Source: Rhipicephalus microplus (Eukaryota; Arthropoda; Arachnida; Ixodida; Ixodidae). From it: a stretch of 64,000 nt of DNA. Made by a program: the position numbers and the translations under genes. Location of the stretch: contig NW_027464602.1 of NCBI RefSeq assembly GCF_043290135.1, forward strand, positions 4,092,001 to 4,156,000, read 5' to 3'. The notes below the pieces were generated by a model, which made no database searches, had not been told where the DNA came from, and was given only the letters and a program-made list of their open reading frames with translations. Shown here in pieces: positions 49,261 to 60,074 of the stretch (the stretch's first letter is position 1; every line of letters starts with the position of its first letter).

Positions 49261-51842
49261 ATGTACTTTTGAACGAATGTGTACATGCCGCGCCAATAAA
49301 ACCGAAAACGTAGCCTGGCGTAGGTTTTAAACAATCCGGCGTGCGCACACTGCGGATCGGCATGGAAAGCAGCACATATGCTGGCGCGGAGATGCCTGGG
49401 TATGACGAGTAGCCATTTGCGACCGTCAGGGTGGTAGTTGCGGCGATAAAGTATTCCATCACGGATGGCGAAGTGAGAGGCTTGTCGGTGTAGCGCTCGA
49501 GATGGCGGGTGGGCGAGTGTTTCAGATAGGTAATCCATCAGAGACGCAATCCACAAATCTTTGCGCTGCTCCGCAGCCATGTTGATGGGTCCTGATAGTG
49601 GAAGGAAGTTGTCTTGGATGGAGACACTCGCAATATCAGTAGAAACAGGCGAATGCGAAAGAGCGTCGGCATCGGCGTGCTTTTCGCCTGAGCGATAAAT
49701 GACGCGGATGTCGTACTCTTGGAGCCGTAAAGCCCATCGTGCCAAGCGTCCTGAGGGATCTTTGAGGGAGGATAACCAGCAGAGCGCGTGGTGGTCGGTA
49801 ACAACATCGAAAGGGCGGCCGTACAGATAAGGCCGAAATTTTGTAATGGCCCAGATAATCGCTAGGCATTCTTTCTCAGTTACCGAATAATTTGCTTCTG
49901 TTCTTGTAAGAGTGCGGCTCGCGTACGCAACAACATATTCTTGGTAACCAGGCTTTCGTTGGGCGAGTACAGCGCCAAGACCGACACCGCTAGCATCTGT
50001 GTGGATTTCTGTGGGAGCGCTTGAATCGAAATGACGCAGTATGGGTGGTGTTGTAAGCAGTTCACGGAGCTTCGCAAAGGCACTGTCGCAAGCTGGAGAC
50101 CACGCAGATAGATTGTGGTCTCCCTGAAGTAGGTCTGTCAGAGGCGCCATGATCGAGGCGAAATCTCGGACGAAGCGGCGGAAGTATGAGCAAAGCCCAA
50201 TGAAACTACGCAGCTGCTTGAGAGACGCGGGCCTCGGGAACTCGCGAACAGCACGTAGCTTAGCGGGGTCTGGAAGAACGCCATCCTTTGACACGACGTG
50301 TCCGAGAATGGTCAGCTTGCGCGCTCCAAAGTGACACTTCTTCAAGTTGAGTTGGAGGCCTGCTGCAGAGAGGCAGCGTAGAACCTGTTCCAAGCGACGA
50401 AGGTGCGTGGGAAAATCGGGCGAGAATACTACTACATCGTCTAAGTAGCACAAACACGTGTTCCATTTGAGGCCTCGTAGGATAGTGTCCATCATGCGCT
50501 CAAATGTTGCCGGCGCATTGCATAGCCCGAATGGCATCACGTTAAATTCGTATAAGCCGTCTGCTGTAACAAATGCAGTTTTTGGCCTATCATCCGGATT
50601 CATGGGCACTTGCCAGTACCCAGAGCGTAGATCAAGGGAGGAAAAGAACTCGGCGCCTTGTAAAGAGTCGAGGGCGTCATCAATTCGAGGCAAAGGATAA
50701 ACATCCTTTCGTGTTATTTTGTTTAGGCGACGATAATCTACGCAAAAGCGTATCTTGCCATCCTTCTTTTTAACTAAAACAACCGGCGACGCCCAAGGAC
50801 TGTTTGACAGTTGAACGACGCCTCGCTTTAGCATGTCACCTACTTGTTCATCGATGATACGGCGTTCAGTTGGCGAAACACGGTATGGTCGCTGCCGTAG
50901 TGGTGGGTGATTACCTGTGTCGATCTGGTGGCACACGGTAGATGTGCGACCTAAAGTAGCGCTGTGACTGTCAAAAGATGGTCGAAACTTGTCAAGGAGG
51001 CTCAAAAGCTCACACCTCTGTTGTGGGTTCAGGCCTTCGTCGATGACACGGTTGAAAATGTCGGTAGTGGAAGGGTCATTCACTGAACTACAGGAGAGGG
51101 CGCTGACTTCTGATGATTCATCAGAAACGTCAAGTGTAGCGATGGTTTCGAATGATTCTATCGAACCAATACATTCGCCTCGAAGTAGCGTAATCGTGAA
51201 TGGGATCGGATTCTTCACAGGCACGTTGGTCGCACCAGCTTGAAGAGTAACGAGAGCGGTTGGGAGCGGTGATAGGTGGCGATGAACGAAAGCAGCGGAA
51301 GGCGTGAAGAATGCGGTAGCGTCGACGACGGTGGAACACGACACAGGTGCGAAGACAGTAGCGCGTGGAGGGATTCGGGTGTCGTCACTAATGACCAACT
51401 TCGCGTCGGAAGGGCGATCGTGCACTGGTAGCGCATCACCAAGGGGACAAAAGGCGACTTCGGCACGGGCGCAATCAATGACGGCTTGGTGATGGGAGAG
51501 AAAATCCCAACCTAAAATGATGTCATGAGAACAGTGCGGGAGTACTACGAACTGGACTGTGTAGGGCACTCCTTGAATTACAAGTCTGGCAGTACACGCG
51601 GCCACAGGCGGCACAGGCTGTGCAGTGGCAGTATGAAGACATGAACCGAAGTAAGGCGTTGTCACTTTTCGAATTGAACGGCAAACTTTTTCGGCGATGA
51701 CAGAAATTGCGGCACCAGTATCAATAAGGGCAAGTACGGGTACACCTTCAAAAACGGCATTAATTACATTCGGCGGCGAACGAAGAGGGCTTGTGCTTTG
51801 CGACGAGGACGCAGTTCTTGCCTCGGGAACTGCGTCATTTAG
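49261..51842 (-). pseudogene. pol: Pol of element B: protease, RT, RNase H and integrase N-terminus
   Basis: Read in the -1 frame from CTA at 51,842; the first ATG is at 51,665 but is unlikely to be the real start because protease lies upstream of it. Protease DTGA is at 51,722-51,711 and the IILGWDFL flap-side motif follows. RT has [10 protein letters not shown] and YLDD at 50,447-50,436. RNase H has [17 protein letters not shown] and HADADALSH, the last with His where Arg is usual. The integrase finger His residues are present, then the LINE interrupts after FVQKY. The frame is open throughout until the insertion. A run-on GWMDGW peptide is simply translated microsatellite. Confidence 0.92.
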
Positions 51843-53029
51843 TTTTCCGCGTCGATTGTAGGGGGGCGTCAGCGCATCGGGGAGGGCGAGCGTCGACGTG
51901 GAGAAGGAGATCGGCGATCAGGAGCTGGTCGGTGGCTTAGACGAGGAGCGTACAATTCGGGGTCTGGGGTGTATTGAGTGTACGTGTAATCGTTTTCGTA
52001 TGGACGTAGGTTTTCACGTGAGTGGAGTGGGCGGCGGCGGCACAGACGTGCGACGTGCCCAGGTAGACCACACGAAAAGCAGATCGGTCGGTTGTCGGCA
52101 GTGCGCCATGGATTAGGGACTCGGCGAAGTGGAGGTCATGGCGGCTGGGCGGCATAAACAGGAGCAGGCTGTGGAGGCAGCGCTTGGAACGTCTGTGGTC
52201 GTGGTCGTGCTGCTGCTTCGGCGTACGTCAATGGTGCATTGACTGGTGGCACCAGCTGTGAAGGAAGGACCTCAGACACTTGATCTCGTATAATAGTCCG
52301 TAGAGTAGGGCTAAGCGGTGCACTGCACTCCGGTAGGCCAGAGATGAGCGAGAGTTGGCGGGCAACTTCTTCGCGCACGAAATCTTTGATCTGCGAGAGG
52401 AGGACGGGGTCTTGCGAGGGAGTTAAGCCGGACATCGATTCCTGATGTGGGACAGCACGGCGGGTGACGAGACGTTGCCGGCGGAGCTCATCATAGCTTT
52501 GGCAGAGCTCGGTAACTTGGGCGACAGTAGCAGGGCATTTTGAAATGGGCATCTGGAAAGCGTCCTCGTCAATACCTTTAAAAATATGCTTGATGCGGTC
52601 CACCTCTGTCATGTTCACATCGACGCGCTTGCACAAGTCAATGACGTCTTCTATGTAACTTGTAAAGTTCTCACCAGGCAGTTGACATCTCGACTGAAGG
52701 CGCTGCTCCGCACGAAGTTTGCGGACAGAAGGACGACCAAAGACTTCGCTGAACTTTGCTTTGAATGCTGTCCAGGTGGGAACGTCGGTGTCATGGTTCC
52801 GAAGCCATAGGTGGGCAATGCCACTGAGGTAAATGCCGACTGTGGCCCGTCTCGTGGCTTCGTCCCATTTGTTCAAGACACTAACGAGTTCGTAAGTAGC
52901 CAGCCAGTCGTCGACGTCGTGGTCGTCAGTGCCGCTGAATATGGGAGGATCCCGCTGACGGACCGCGCCGGAGCACACGATGGGCTGGGAAGCCATAGGA
53001 GGAGGGCTTGTGGCAGATGCAGTGGTCAT
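51839..53029 (-). pseudogene. gag: Gag of element B with two in-frame TGA codons
   Basis: The ATG at 53,029 opens a capsid-type Gag (DDWLATYE, W-rich region, FTSYIEDVIDLCK). A TGA at 52,138-52,136 stops it after 297 residues. In the same frame translation would continue through a CCHC zinc knuckle (52,081-52,040: C-FS-C-GLPG-H-VARL-C) and an Arg/Ser/Pro tail, meeting a second TGA at 51,871-51,869 and the natural TAA at 51,841-51,839. Both TGA codons are consistent with CGA-to-TGA (C-to-T at CpG). The first stop removes the nucleocapsid, so this copy cannot supply functional Gag or Gag-Pol by itself. Confidence 0.88.
51842..51848 (-). promoter_or_regulatory. -1 frameshift region with pseudoknot candidate, gag to pol (element B)
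   Basis: GGAAAAC (51,848-51,842) directly precedes a gag-frame TAA, in the place where element A has GGGAAAC TAG. Five bases downstream GACGCAGTTC can pair perfectly with GAACTGCGTC (10 bp) around a 9-nt loop, and CGAG in that loop can pair with CTCG immediately 3' of the stem, an H-type pseudoknot. The heptamer differs by one base from the canonical form, which should weaken P-site re-pairing. Confidence 0.7.
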
Positions 53030-53094
53030 GACAGCAGGTAGAGTCCGGCTTCACAACTCCAGGATTGCAAGGAGACCCAGCAAACTCCACCAAT
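53030..53094 (-). other. Leader and primer-binding site of gypsy element B
   Basis: 65-bp leader between the 5' LTR and the gag ATG. The primer-binding-site candidate is TGGTGGAGTTTGCTGGGT at 53,092-53,075, two bases inside the LTR, nearly the same as in element A. Primer tRNA not assigned. Confidence 0.65.
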
Positions 53095-53253
53095 TATAAT
53101 ATAGAACGGAGACAGTCAAAACTGTTATCCGAGACCAGGTAGGAGCGTAGGCCTAGCTATCAAAATCAGCGACAGTCCGGGCCGAGCGTCTCGTGCTTAG
53201 CACTGACAATGTGTGTGCCGAGATTTGCATGACCCACTACAATCATCATTACA
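53095..53253 (-). repeat. 5' LTR of gypsy element B (159 bp)
   Basis: Partner of the LTR at 46,181-46,339 with one substitution. It ends at the CTCC target duplication (53,254-53,257). It carries an octamer-type ATGCAAAT at 53,230-53,223 and an initiator-like TCAGTG at 53,206-53,201, with no TATA box upstream. Confidence 0.95.
53201..53206 (-). promoter_or_regulatory. Initiator-like TCAGTG in the 5' LTR of element B
   Basis: Arthropod Ty3/gypsy LTRs often use TATA-less promoters with a TCAGT initiator. TCAGTG here has a GGAC motif near +27, close to the position of a downstream promoter element. This rests on motif similarity only. Confidence 0.3.
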
Positions 53254-53257
53254 CTCC
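53254..53257. repeat. Right target-site duplication (CTCC) of gypsy element B
   Basis: Matches 46,177-46,180. The array spacer resumes directly after it (actctcaccaccatc). Confidence 0.9.
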
Positions 53258-56200
53258 ACTCTCACCACCATCAGAACATATCTTCAAAGCTATCAGCCCA
53301 AAGAAAAAAAACCACCGCACCACCACCGGGGGGCTCGAACCTCCAACCTTTCGGTTAACAGCCAATCGCGCTAGCCAATTGCGCCACGGAGACAGTCCTG
53401 CTCCACTCTCACCACCATCAGAACATATCTTCAACGCTATCAGCACAAAGAAAAAAAGCGCCGCACCACCACCGGGTGGGCTCGAACCTCCAACCTTTCG
53501 GTTAACAGCCGATCGCGCTAGCCAACTGCGCCATGGAGACAGTCGTGCTCCACTCACACCACCATCAGAACTTATCTTCAAAGCTATCAGCGCAAAGAAA
53601 AAAGCAACACACCACTCCCGGGAGGGATCGCAACTCCAACCTTTCGGTTAACAGCCGATCGCGCTAGACAATTGCGCCACGGAGACAGTCCTGCTCTACT
53701 CTCACCAACGTCAGAACATATCTTCAAAGCTATTAGCCCGAAGAAAAAAAAGCGTCGCACCACCGCCGGGTGGGCTCGAAACTCCAACCTTTCGGTTAAC
53801 AGCCGATCACGCTAGCCAATTGCGCCACGGAGACAGTCCTGCTCCACTCTCAACACCATCAGAACATATCTTCAAAGCTATCAGCCCACAGAAAAAAAAG
53901 CGCCGCACAACCACCGGGTAGGCTCGAACCTCCGACGTTTTGGTTAACACCGATTGCGCTCGCCAATTGCGCCTTGGAGACAGTCCTGCTCCACTCTCAC
54001 CACCATCAGAACATATCTTCAAAGCTATCAGCACGAAGAAAAAAAAGCACTTTACCACCACCGGGTGGGCTCGAACCTCCAGCTTTTCGGTTAACAGCCG
54101 ATCACGCTAGCCAATTGCGCCACGGAGACAGTCCTGCTCCACTCTCACCACCATCAGAACATATCTTCAAAGCTATCAGCCCACAGAAAAAAAAGCGCCG
54201 CACAACCACCGGGTAGGCTCGAACCTCCGACTTTTCGGTTAACAGCCGATCGCGCTAGCCAATTGCGCCACGGAGACAGTCCTGCTCCACTCTAACCACC
54301 ATAAGAACATATCTTCAAAGCTATCAGCCCAAAGAAAAAAAAAGCGCCGCACCACCACTGGGTGGGTTCGAACCTCCGACCTTTTGGTTAACAGCCGAAC
54401 GCGCTAGCCAATTGCGCCACGGAGACAATCCTGCTCCACTCTCACCACCATCAGAACATATCTTCAAAGCTATCAGCCCAAACAAAAAAAAAGCGCCGGA
54501 CCACCACCGGGTGGGCTCGAACCTCCAACTTTCCGGTTAACAGCCGATCACGCTAGCCAATTGCGCCACGGAGACAGTCCTGCTCCATTCTCACCACCAT
54601 CAGAACATATCTTCAAAGCTATCAGCCCACAGAAAAAAAAGCGCCGCACAACCACCGGGTAGGCTCGAACCTCCGACTTTTCGGTTAACAGCCGATCGCG
54701 CTAGCCAGTTGCGCCACGGAGACAGTCCTGCTCCACTCTCACCACCATAAGAACATATCTTCAAAGCTATCAGCCCAAAGAAAAAAAAGCGCCGCACCAC
54801 CCTGGGTGGGCTCGAACCTCCGACCTTTTGGTTAACAGCCGATCGCGCTAGCCAATTGCGCCACGGAGACAATCCTGCTCCACTTTCACCACCATAAGAA
54901 CATATCTTCAAAGCTATCAGCCCGGAGAAAAAAGCAACACACCACTTCCGGGAGGGCTCGAAACTCCAACCTTTCGGTACACAGCCGATCGCGCTAGCCC
55001 ATTGCGCCACGGAGACAATCTTGCTCCGTTCTCACCACCATCAGAACATAACTTCAAAGCTATCATCCCAAAGAAAAAAAAGCACCGCACCACCACCGGG
55101 TGGGCTCGAACCTCCAACCTTTCGGTTAACAGCCGATCGCGCAAGCCAATTGCACCACGGAGACAGTCCTGCTCTACTCTCACCACCATCAGAACATATC
55201 TTCAAAGCTATCAGCCCAAAGAAAAAAAAGCGCCGCACCACCGCCGGGTGGGCTCGAAACTCCAACCTTTCGGTTAACAGCCGATCGCGCTAGCCAATTG
55301 CGCCACAGAGACAGTCCTGCTTCACTCTCACCACCATCAGAACATATCTTCAAAGCTATCAGCCCAAAGAAAAAAAAGCGCCATACCACAACCGGGTGGG
55401 CTCGAACCTCCGACCTTTTGGTTAACACTGATCGCGCTCACCAATTGCGCCTTGGAGACAGTCCTGGTCCACTCTCACCACCATCAGAAAATATCTTCAA
55501 AGCTATCAGCCCAAGAAAAAAAAGCGCCGCACAACCACCGGGTAGGCTCGAACCTCCGACTTTTCGGTTAACAGCCGATCGCGCTAGCCAATTGCGCCAT
55601 GGAGACAGTCCTGCTCCGCTCTCACCACCATAAGAACATATCTTCGAAGCTATCAGCCCAAAAAAAACAACCGCACCACCACTGGGTGGGCTCGAACCTC
55701 CGACCTTTTGGTTAACAGCCGATCGCGCTAGCCAATTGCGCCCGGGAGACAATCCTGCTCCACTCTCACCACCATCAGAACATATCTTCAAAGCTATCAG
55801 CCCAAAGAAAAAAAAGCGCCGCACCACCACCGGGTGGGCTCGAACCTCCAACTTTCCGGTTAACAGCCGATCACGCTAGTAAATTGCGCCACGAAGACAG
55901 TCCTGCTCTACTCTCACCACCATCAGAACATATCTTCAAAGCTATCAGCCCACAGAAAAAAAGCGCCGCACAACCACCGGGTAGGCTCGAACCTCCGACT
56001 TTTCGGTTAACAGCCGATCGCGCGTGCCAATTGCGCCACGGAGACAGTCCTGCTCCACTCTCACCACCATAAGAACATATCTTCAAAGCTATCAGCTCAA
56101 AGAAAAAAAAGCGCCGCACCACCACTGGGTGGGCTCGAACCTCCGACCTTTTGGTTAACAGCCGATCGCGCTACCCAATTGCGCCACGGAGACAATCCTG

Positions 56201-56529
56201 CTCCACTATCACCACAATTAGAACATATCTTCAAAGCTATCAGCCCAAAAAAAAAGCGCCGCACCATCACCGGGTGGGCTCGAACCTCCAACTTTTCGGT
56301 TAGCAGCAGATCGCGCTAGCCAATTGCGCCACGGAGACAGTGCTGCTCTACTCTCACCAACATCAGAACATATCTTCAAAGCTATTAGCCCGAAGAAAAA
56401 AAAGCGCCGCACCACCGCCGGGTGGGCTCGAAACTCCAACCTTTCGGTTAACAGCCGATCACGCTAGCCAATTGCGCCACGGAGACAGTCCTGCTCCACT
56501 CTCACCACCATCAGAACATATCTTCAAAG

Positions 56530-59500
56530 CTATCAGCCCAAAGAAAAAAAAGTGCCGCACCACCACTGGGTGGGCTCGAACCTCCGACCTTTTGGTTAAC
56601 AGCCGATCGCGCTAGCCAATTGCGCCCGGGAGACAATCCTGCTCCACTCTCACCACCATCAGAACATATCTTCAAAGCTATCAGCCCAAAGAAAAAAAAG
56701 CGCCGCACCACCACCGGGTGGGCTCGAACCTCCAACTTTCCGGTTAACAGCCGATCACGCTAGCCAATTGCGCCACGGAGACAGTCCTGCTCCACTCTCA
56801 CCACCATCAGAACATATCTTCAAAGCTATCAGCCCACAGAAAAAAAAGCGCTGCACAACCACCGGGTAGGCTCGAACCTCCGACTTTTCGGTTAACAGCA
56901 GATCGCGCGTGCCAATTGCGCCACGGAGACAGTCCTGCTCCACTCTCACCACCATAAGAACATATCTTCAAAGCTATCAGCCCAAAGAAAAAAAAGCGCC
57001 GCACCACCACTGGGTGGGCTCGAACCTCCGACCTTTTGGTTAACAGCCGATCTCGCTATCCAATATCGCCACGGAGACAATCCTGCTCCACTCTCACCAC
57101 AATTAGAACATACCTTCATAGCTATCAGCCCAAAAAAAGCGCCGCACCACCACCGGGTGGGCTCGAACCTCCAACCTTTCGGTTAACAGCAGATCGCGCT
57201 AGCCAATCGCGCCACGGAGACAATCGTGCTCCACTCTCACCACCATCAGAACATATCTTCAAAGCTATCAGCGCAAAGAAAAAAAAGCGCCGCACCACCA
57301 CCGGGTGGGCTCGAACCTCCAACCTTTCGGTTAACAGCCGATCGCGCAAGCCGATTTCGCCATGGAGACACTCCTGCTCCACTCTCACCACCATCAGAAC
57401 ATATCTTCAAAGGTATCAGCCCAAAGAAAAAAAAGCGCCGCACCACCACTGCGTGGGCTCGAACCTCCGACTTTTCGGTTAACAGCCGATCGCGCTAGCC
57501 AATTGCGCCACGGAGGCAGTCCTGCTCCACTCTCACCACCATCAGAACATATCTTCAAAGCTATCAGCCCAAAGAAAAAAAACAACCGCACCACCACCGG
57601 GTGGGCTCGAACCTCCAACCTTTCGGTTAACAGCCAATCGCGCTAGCCAATTGTGCCACGGAGACAGTCCTGCTCCACTCTCACCACCATCAGAACATAT
57701 CTTCAAAGCTATCAGCACAAAGAAAAAAAGCGCCGCACCACCACCGGGTGGGCTCGAACCTCCAACCTTTCGGTTAACAGCCGATCGCGCTAGCCAACTG
57801 CGCCATAGAGACAGTCGTGCTCCACTCACACCACCATCAGAACATATCTTCAAAGCTATCAGCGCAAAGAAAAAAGCAACACACCACTCCCGGGAGGGAT
57901 CGCAACTCAAACCTTTCGGTTAACAGCCGATCGCGCTAGACAATTGCGCCACGGAGACAGTCCTGCTCTACTCTCACCAACATCAGAACATATCTTCAAA
58001 GCTATTAGCCCGAAGAAAAAAAAGCGCCGCACCACCGCCGGGTGGGCTCGAAACTCCAACCTTTCGGTTAACAGCCGATCACGCTAGCCAATTGCGCCAC
58101 GGAGACAGTCCTGCTCCACTCTCACCACCATCAGAACATACCTTCAAAGCTATCAGCCCACAGAAAAAAAAGCGCCGCACAACCACCGGGTAGGCTCGAA
58201 CCTCCGACGTTTTGGTTAACACCGATTGCGCTCGCCAATTGCGCCTTGGAGACAGTCCTGCTCCACTCTCACCACCTTCAGAACATATCTTCAAAGCTAT
58301 CAGCACAAAGAAAAAAAAGCACTTCACCACCACCGGGTAGGCTCGAACCTCCGACTTTTCGGTTAACAGCCGATCGCGCTAGCCAATTGCGCCACGGAGA
58401 CAGTCCTGCTCCACTCTCACCACCATAAGAACATATCTTAAAAGCTATAAGCCCAAAGAAAAAAAAGCGCCGCACCACCACTGGGTGGGCTCGAACCTCC
58501 GACCTTTTGGTTAACAGCCGATCGGGCTAGCCAATTGCGCCACGGAGACAATCCTGCTCCACTCTCACCACCATAAGAACATATCTTCAAAGCTATCAGC
58601 CCGAAGAAAAAAGCAACACACCACTTCCGGGAGGGCTCGAAACTCCAACCTTTCGATACACAGCCGATCGCGCTAGCCCATTGCGCCACGGAGACAATCT
58701 TGCTCCCTTCTCACCACCATCAGAACATAACTTCAAAGCTATCATCCCAAAGAAAAAAAAGCACCGCACCACCACCGGGTGGGCTCGAACCTCCAACCTT
58801 TCGGTTAACAGCCGATCGCGCTAGCCAATTGCACCACGGAGACAGTCCTGCTCTACTCTCACCACCATCAGAACATATCTTCAAAGCTATCAGCCCAAAG
58901 AAAAAAAAGCGCCGCACCACCGCCGGGTGGGCTCGAAACTCCAACCTTTCGGTTAACAGCCGATCGCGCTAGCCAATTGCGCCACAGAGACAGTCCTGCT
59001 TCACTCTCACCACCATCAGAACATATCTTCGAAGCTATCAGCCCAAAACAAAAAGCGCCGCACCACCACTGGGTGGGCTCGAACCTCCGACCTTTTGGTT
59101 AACAGCCGATCGCGCTAGCCAATTGCGCCCGGGAGACAATCCTGCTCCACTCTCACCACCATCAGAACATATCTTCAAAGCTATCAGCCCAAAGAAAAAA
59201 AAGCGCCGCACCACCACCGGGTGGGCTCGAACCTCCAACTTTCCGGTTAACAGCCGATCACGCTAGCCAATTGCGCCACGGAGACAGTCCTGCTCCACTC
59301 TCACCACCATCAGAACATATCTTCAAAGCTATCAGCCCACAGAAAAAAAAGCGCCGCACAACCACCGGGTAGGCTCGAACCTCCGACTTTTCGGTTAACA
59401 GCCGATCGCGCGTGCCAATTGCGCCACGGAGACAGTCCTGCTCCACTCTCACCACCATAAGAACATATCTTCAAAGCTATCAGCCCAAAGAAAAAAAAGC

Positions 59501-60074
59501 GCCGCACCACCACTGGGTGGGCTCGAACCTCCGACCTTTTGGTTAACAGCCGATCTCGCTATCCAATATCGCCACGGAGACAATCCTGCTCCACTCTCAC
59601 CACAATTAGAACATATCTTCATAGCTATCAGCCCAAAAAAAGCGCCGCACCACCACCGGGTGGGCTCGAACCTCCAACCTTTCGGTTAACAGCAGATCGC
59701 GCTAGCCAATCGCGCCACGGAGACAATCGTGCTCCACTCTCACCACCATCAGAACATATCTTCAAAGCTATCAGCGCAAAGAAAAAAAAGCGCCGCACCA
59801 CCACCGGGTGGGCTCGAACCTCCAACCTTTCGGTTAACAGCCGATCGCGCAAGCCGATTTCGCCATGGAGACACTCCTGCTCCACTCTCACCACCATCAG
59901 AACATATCTTCAAAGGTATCAGCCCAAAGAAAAAAAAGCGCCGCACCACCACTGCGTGGGCTCGAACCTCCGACTTTTCGGTTAACAGCCGATCGCGCTA
60001 GCCAATTGCGCCACGGAGGCAGTCCTGCTCCACTCTCACCACCATCAGAACATATCTTCAAAGCTATCAGCCCA
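56530..60074 (-). repeat. Duplicated sub-block, +2,503 bp (17 monomers), right array
   Basis: About 56,530-57,571 recurs at about 59,033-60,074 with shared private variants: ttttggttaacagccgatctcgctatccaatatcgcc, the short seven-A gcccaaaaaaagcgcc unit, and gcaagccgatttcgccatggagacactcc. The copies diverge after cttcaaagctatcagccc. A three-monomer (442-bp) tandem duplication follows further right (61.93 and 62.37 kb). Confidence 0.7.

Larger units (their letters stand above)
46181..53253 (-). mobile_element. Ty3/gypsy LTR retrotransposon B, complete ends, disrupted by a LINE
   Basis: 7,073 bp including a 1,920-bp nested LINE, so about 5.15 kb of gypsy sequence. On the minus strand: 159-bp 5' LTR (53,253-53,095), primer-binding site, gag, -1 frameshift region, protease, RT, RNase H, integrase (split), polypurine tract, 159-bp 3' LTR (46,339-46,181). 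The LTRs differ at one base (46,209 A, 53,123 T on the plus strand), so insertion was recent. Two TGA codons in gag, a lost zinc-finger Cys in integrase and the LINE insertion make this copy non-autonomous. It is related to but distinct from element A: shared layout and primer-binding site, different LTRs. Confidence 0.95.

Noticed and set aside
49106..49462. Minus-strand 118-codon open frame across the LINE tail
   Set aside because: Translation of the LINE 3' tail, TCCA repeats and out-of-frame gypsy sequence; no coherent domain.
53223..53230. Octamer ATGCAAAT as a proven POU-factor enhancer in the LTR
   Set aside because: An exact octamer is present, but a single 8-base match without conservation or expression data is too weak to list as a regulatory feature on its own.
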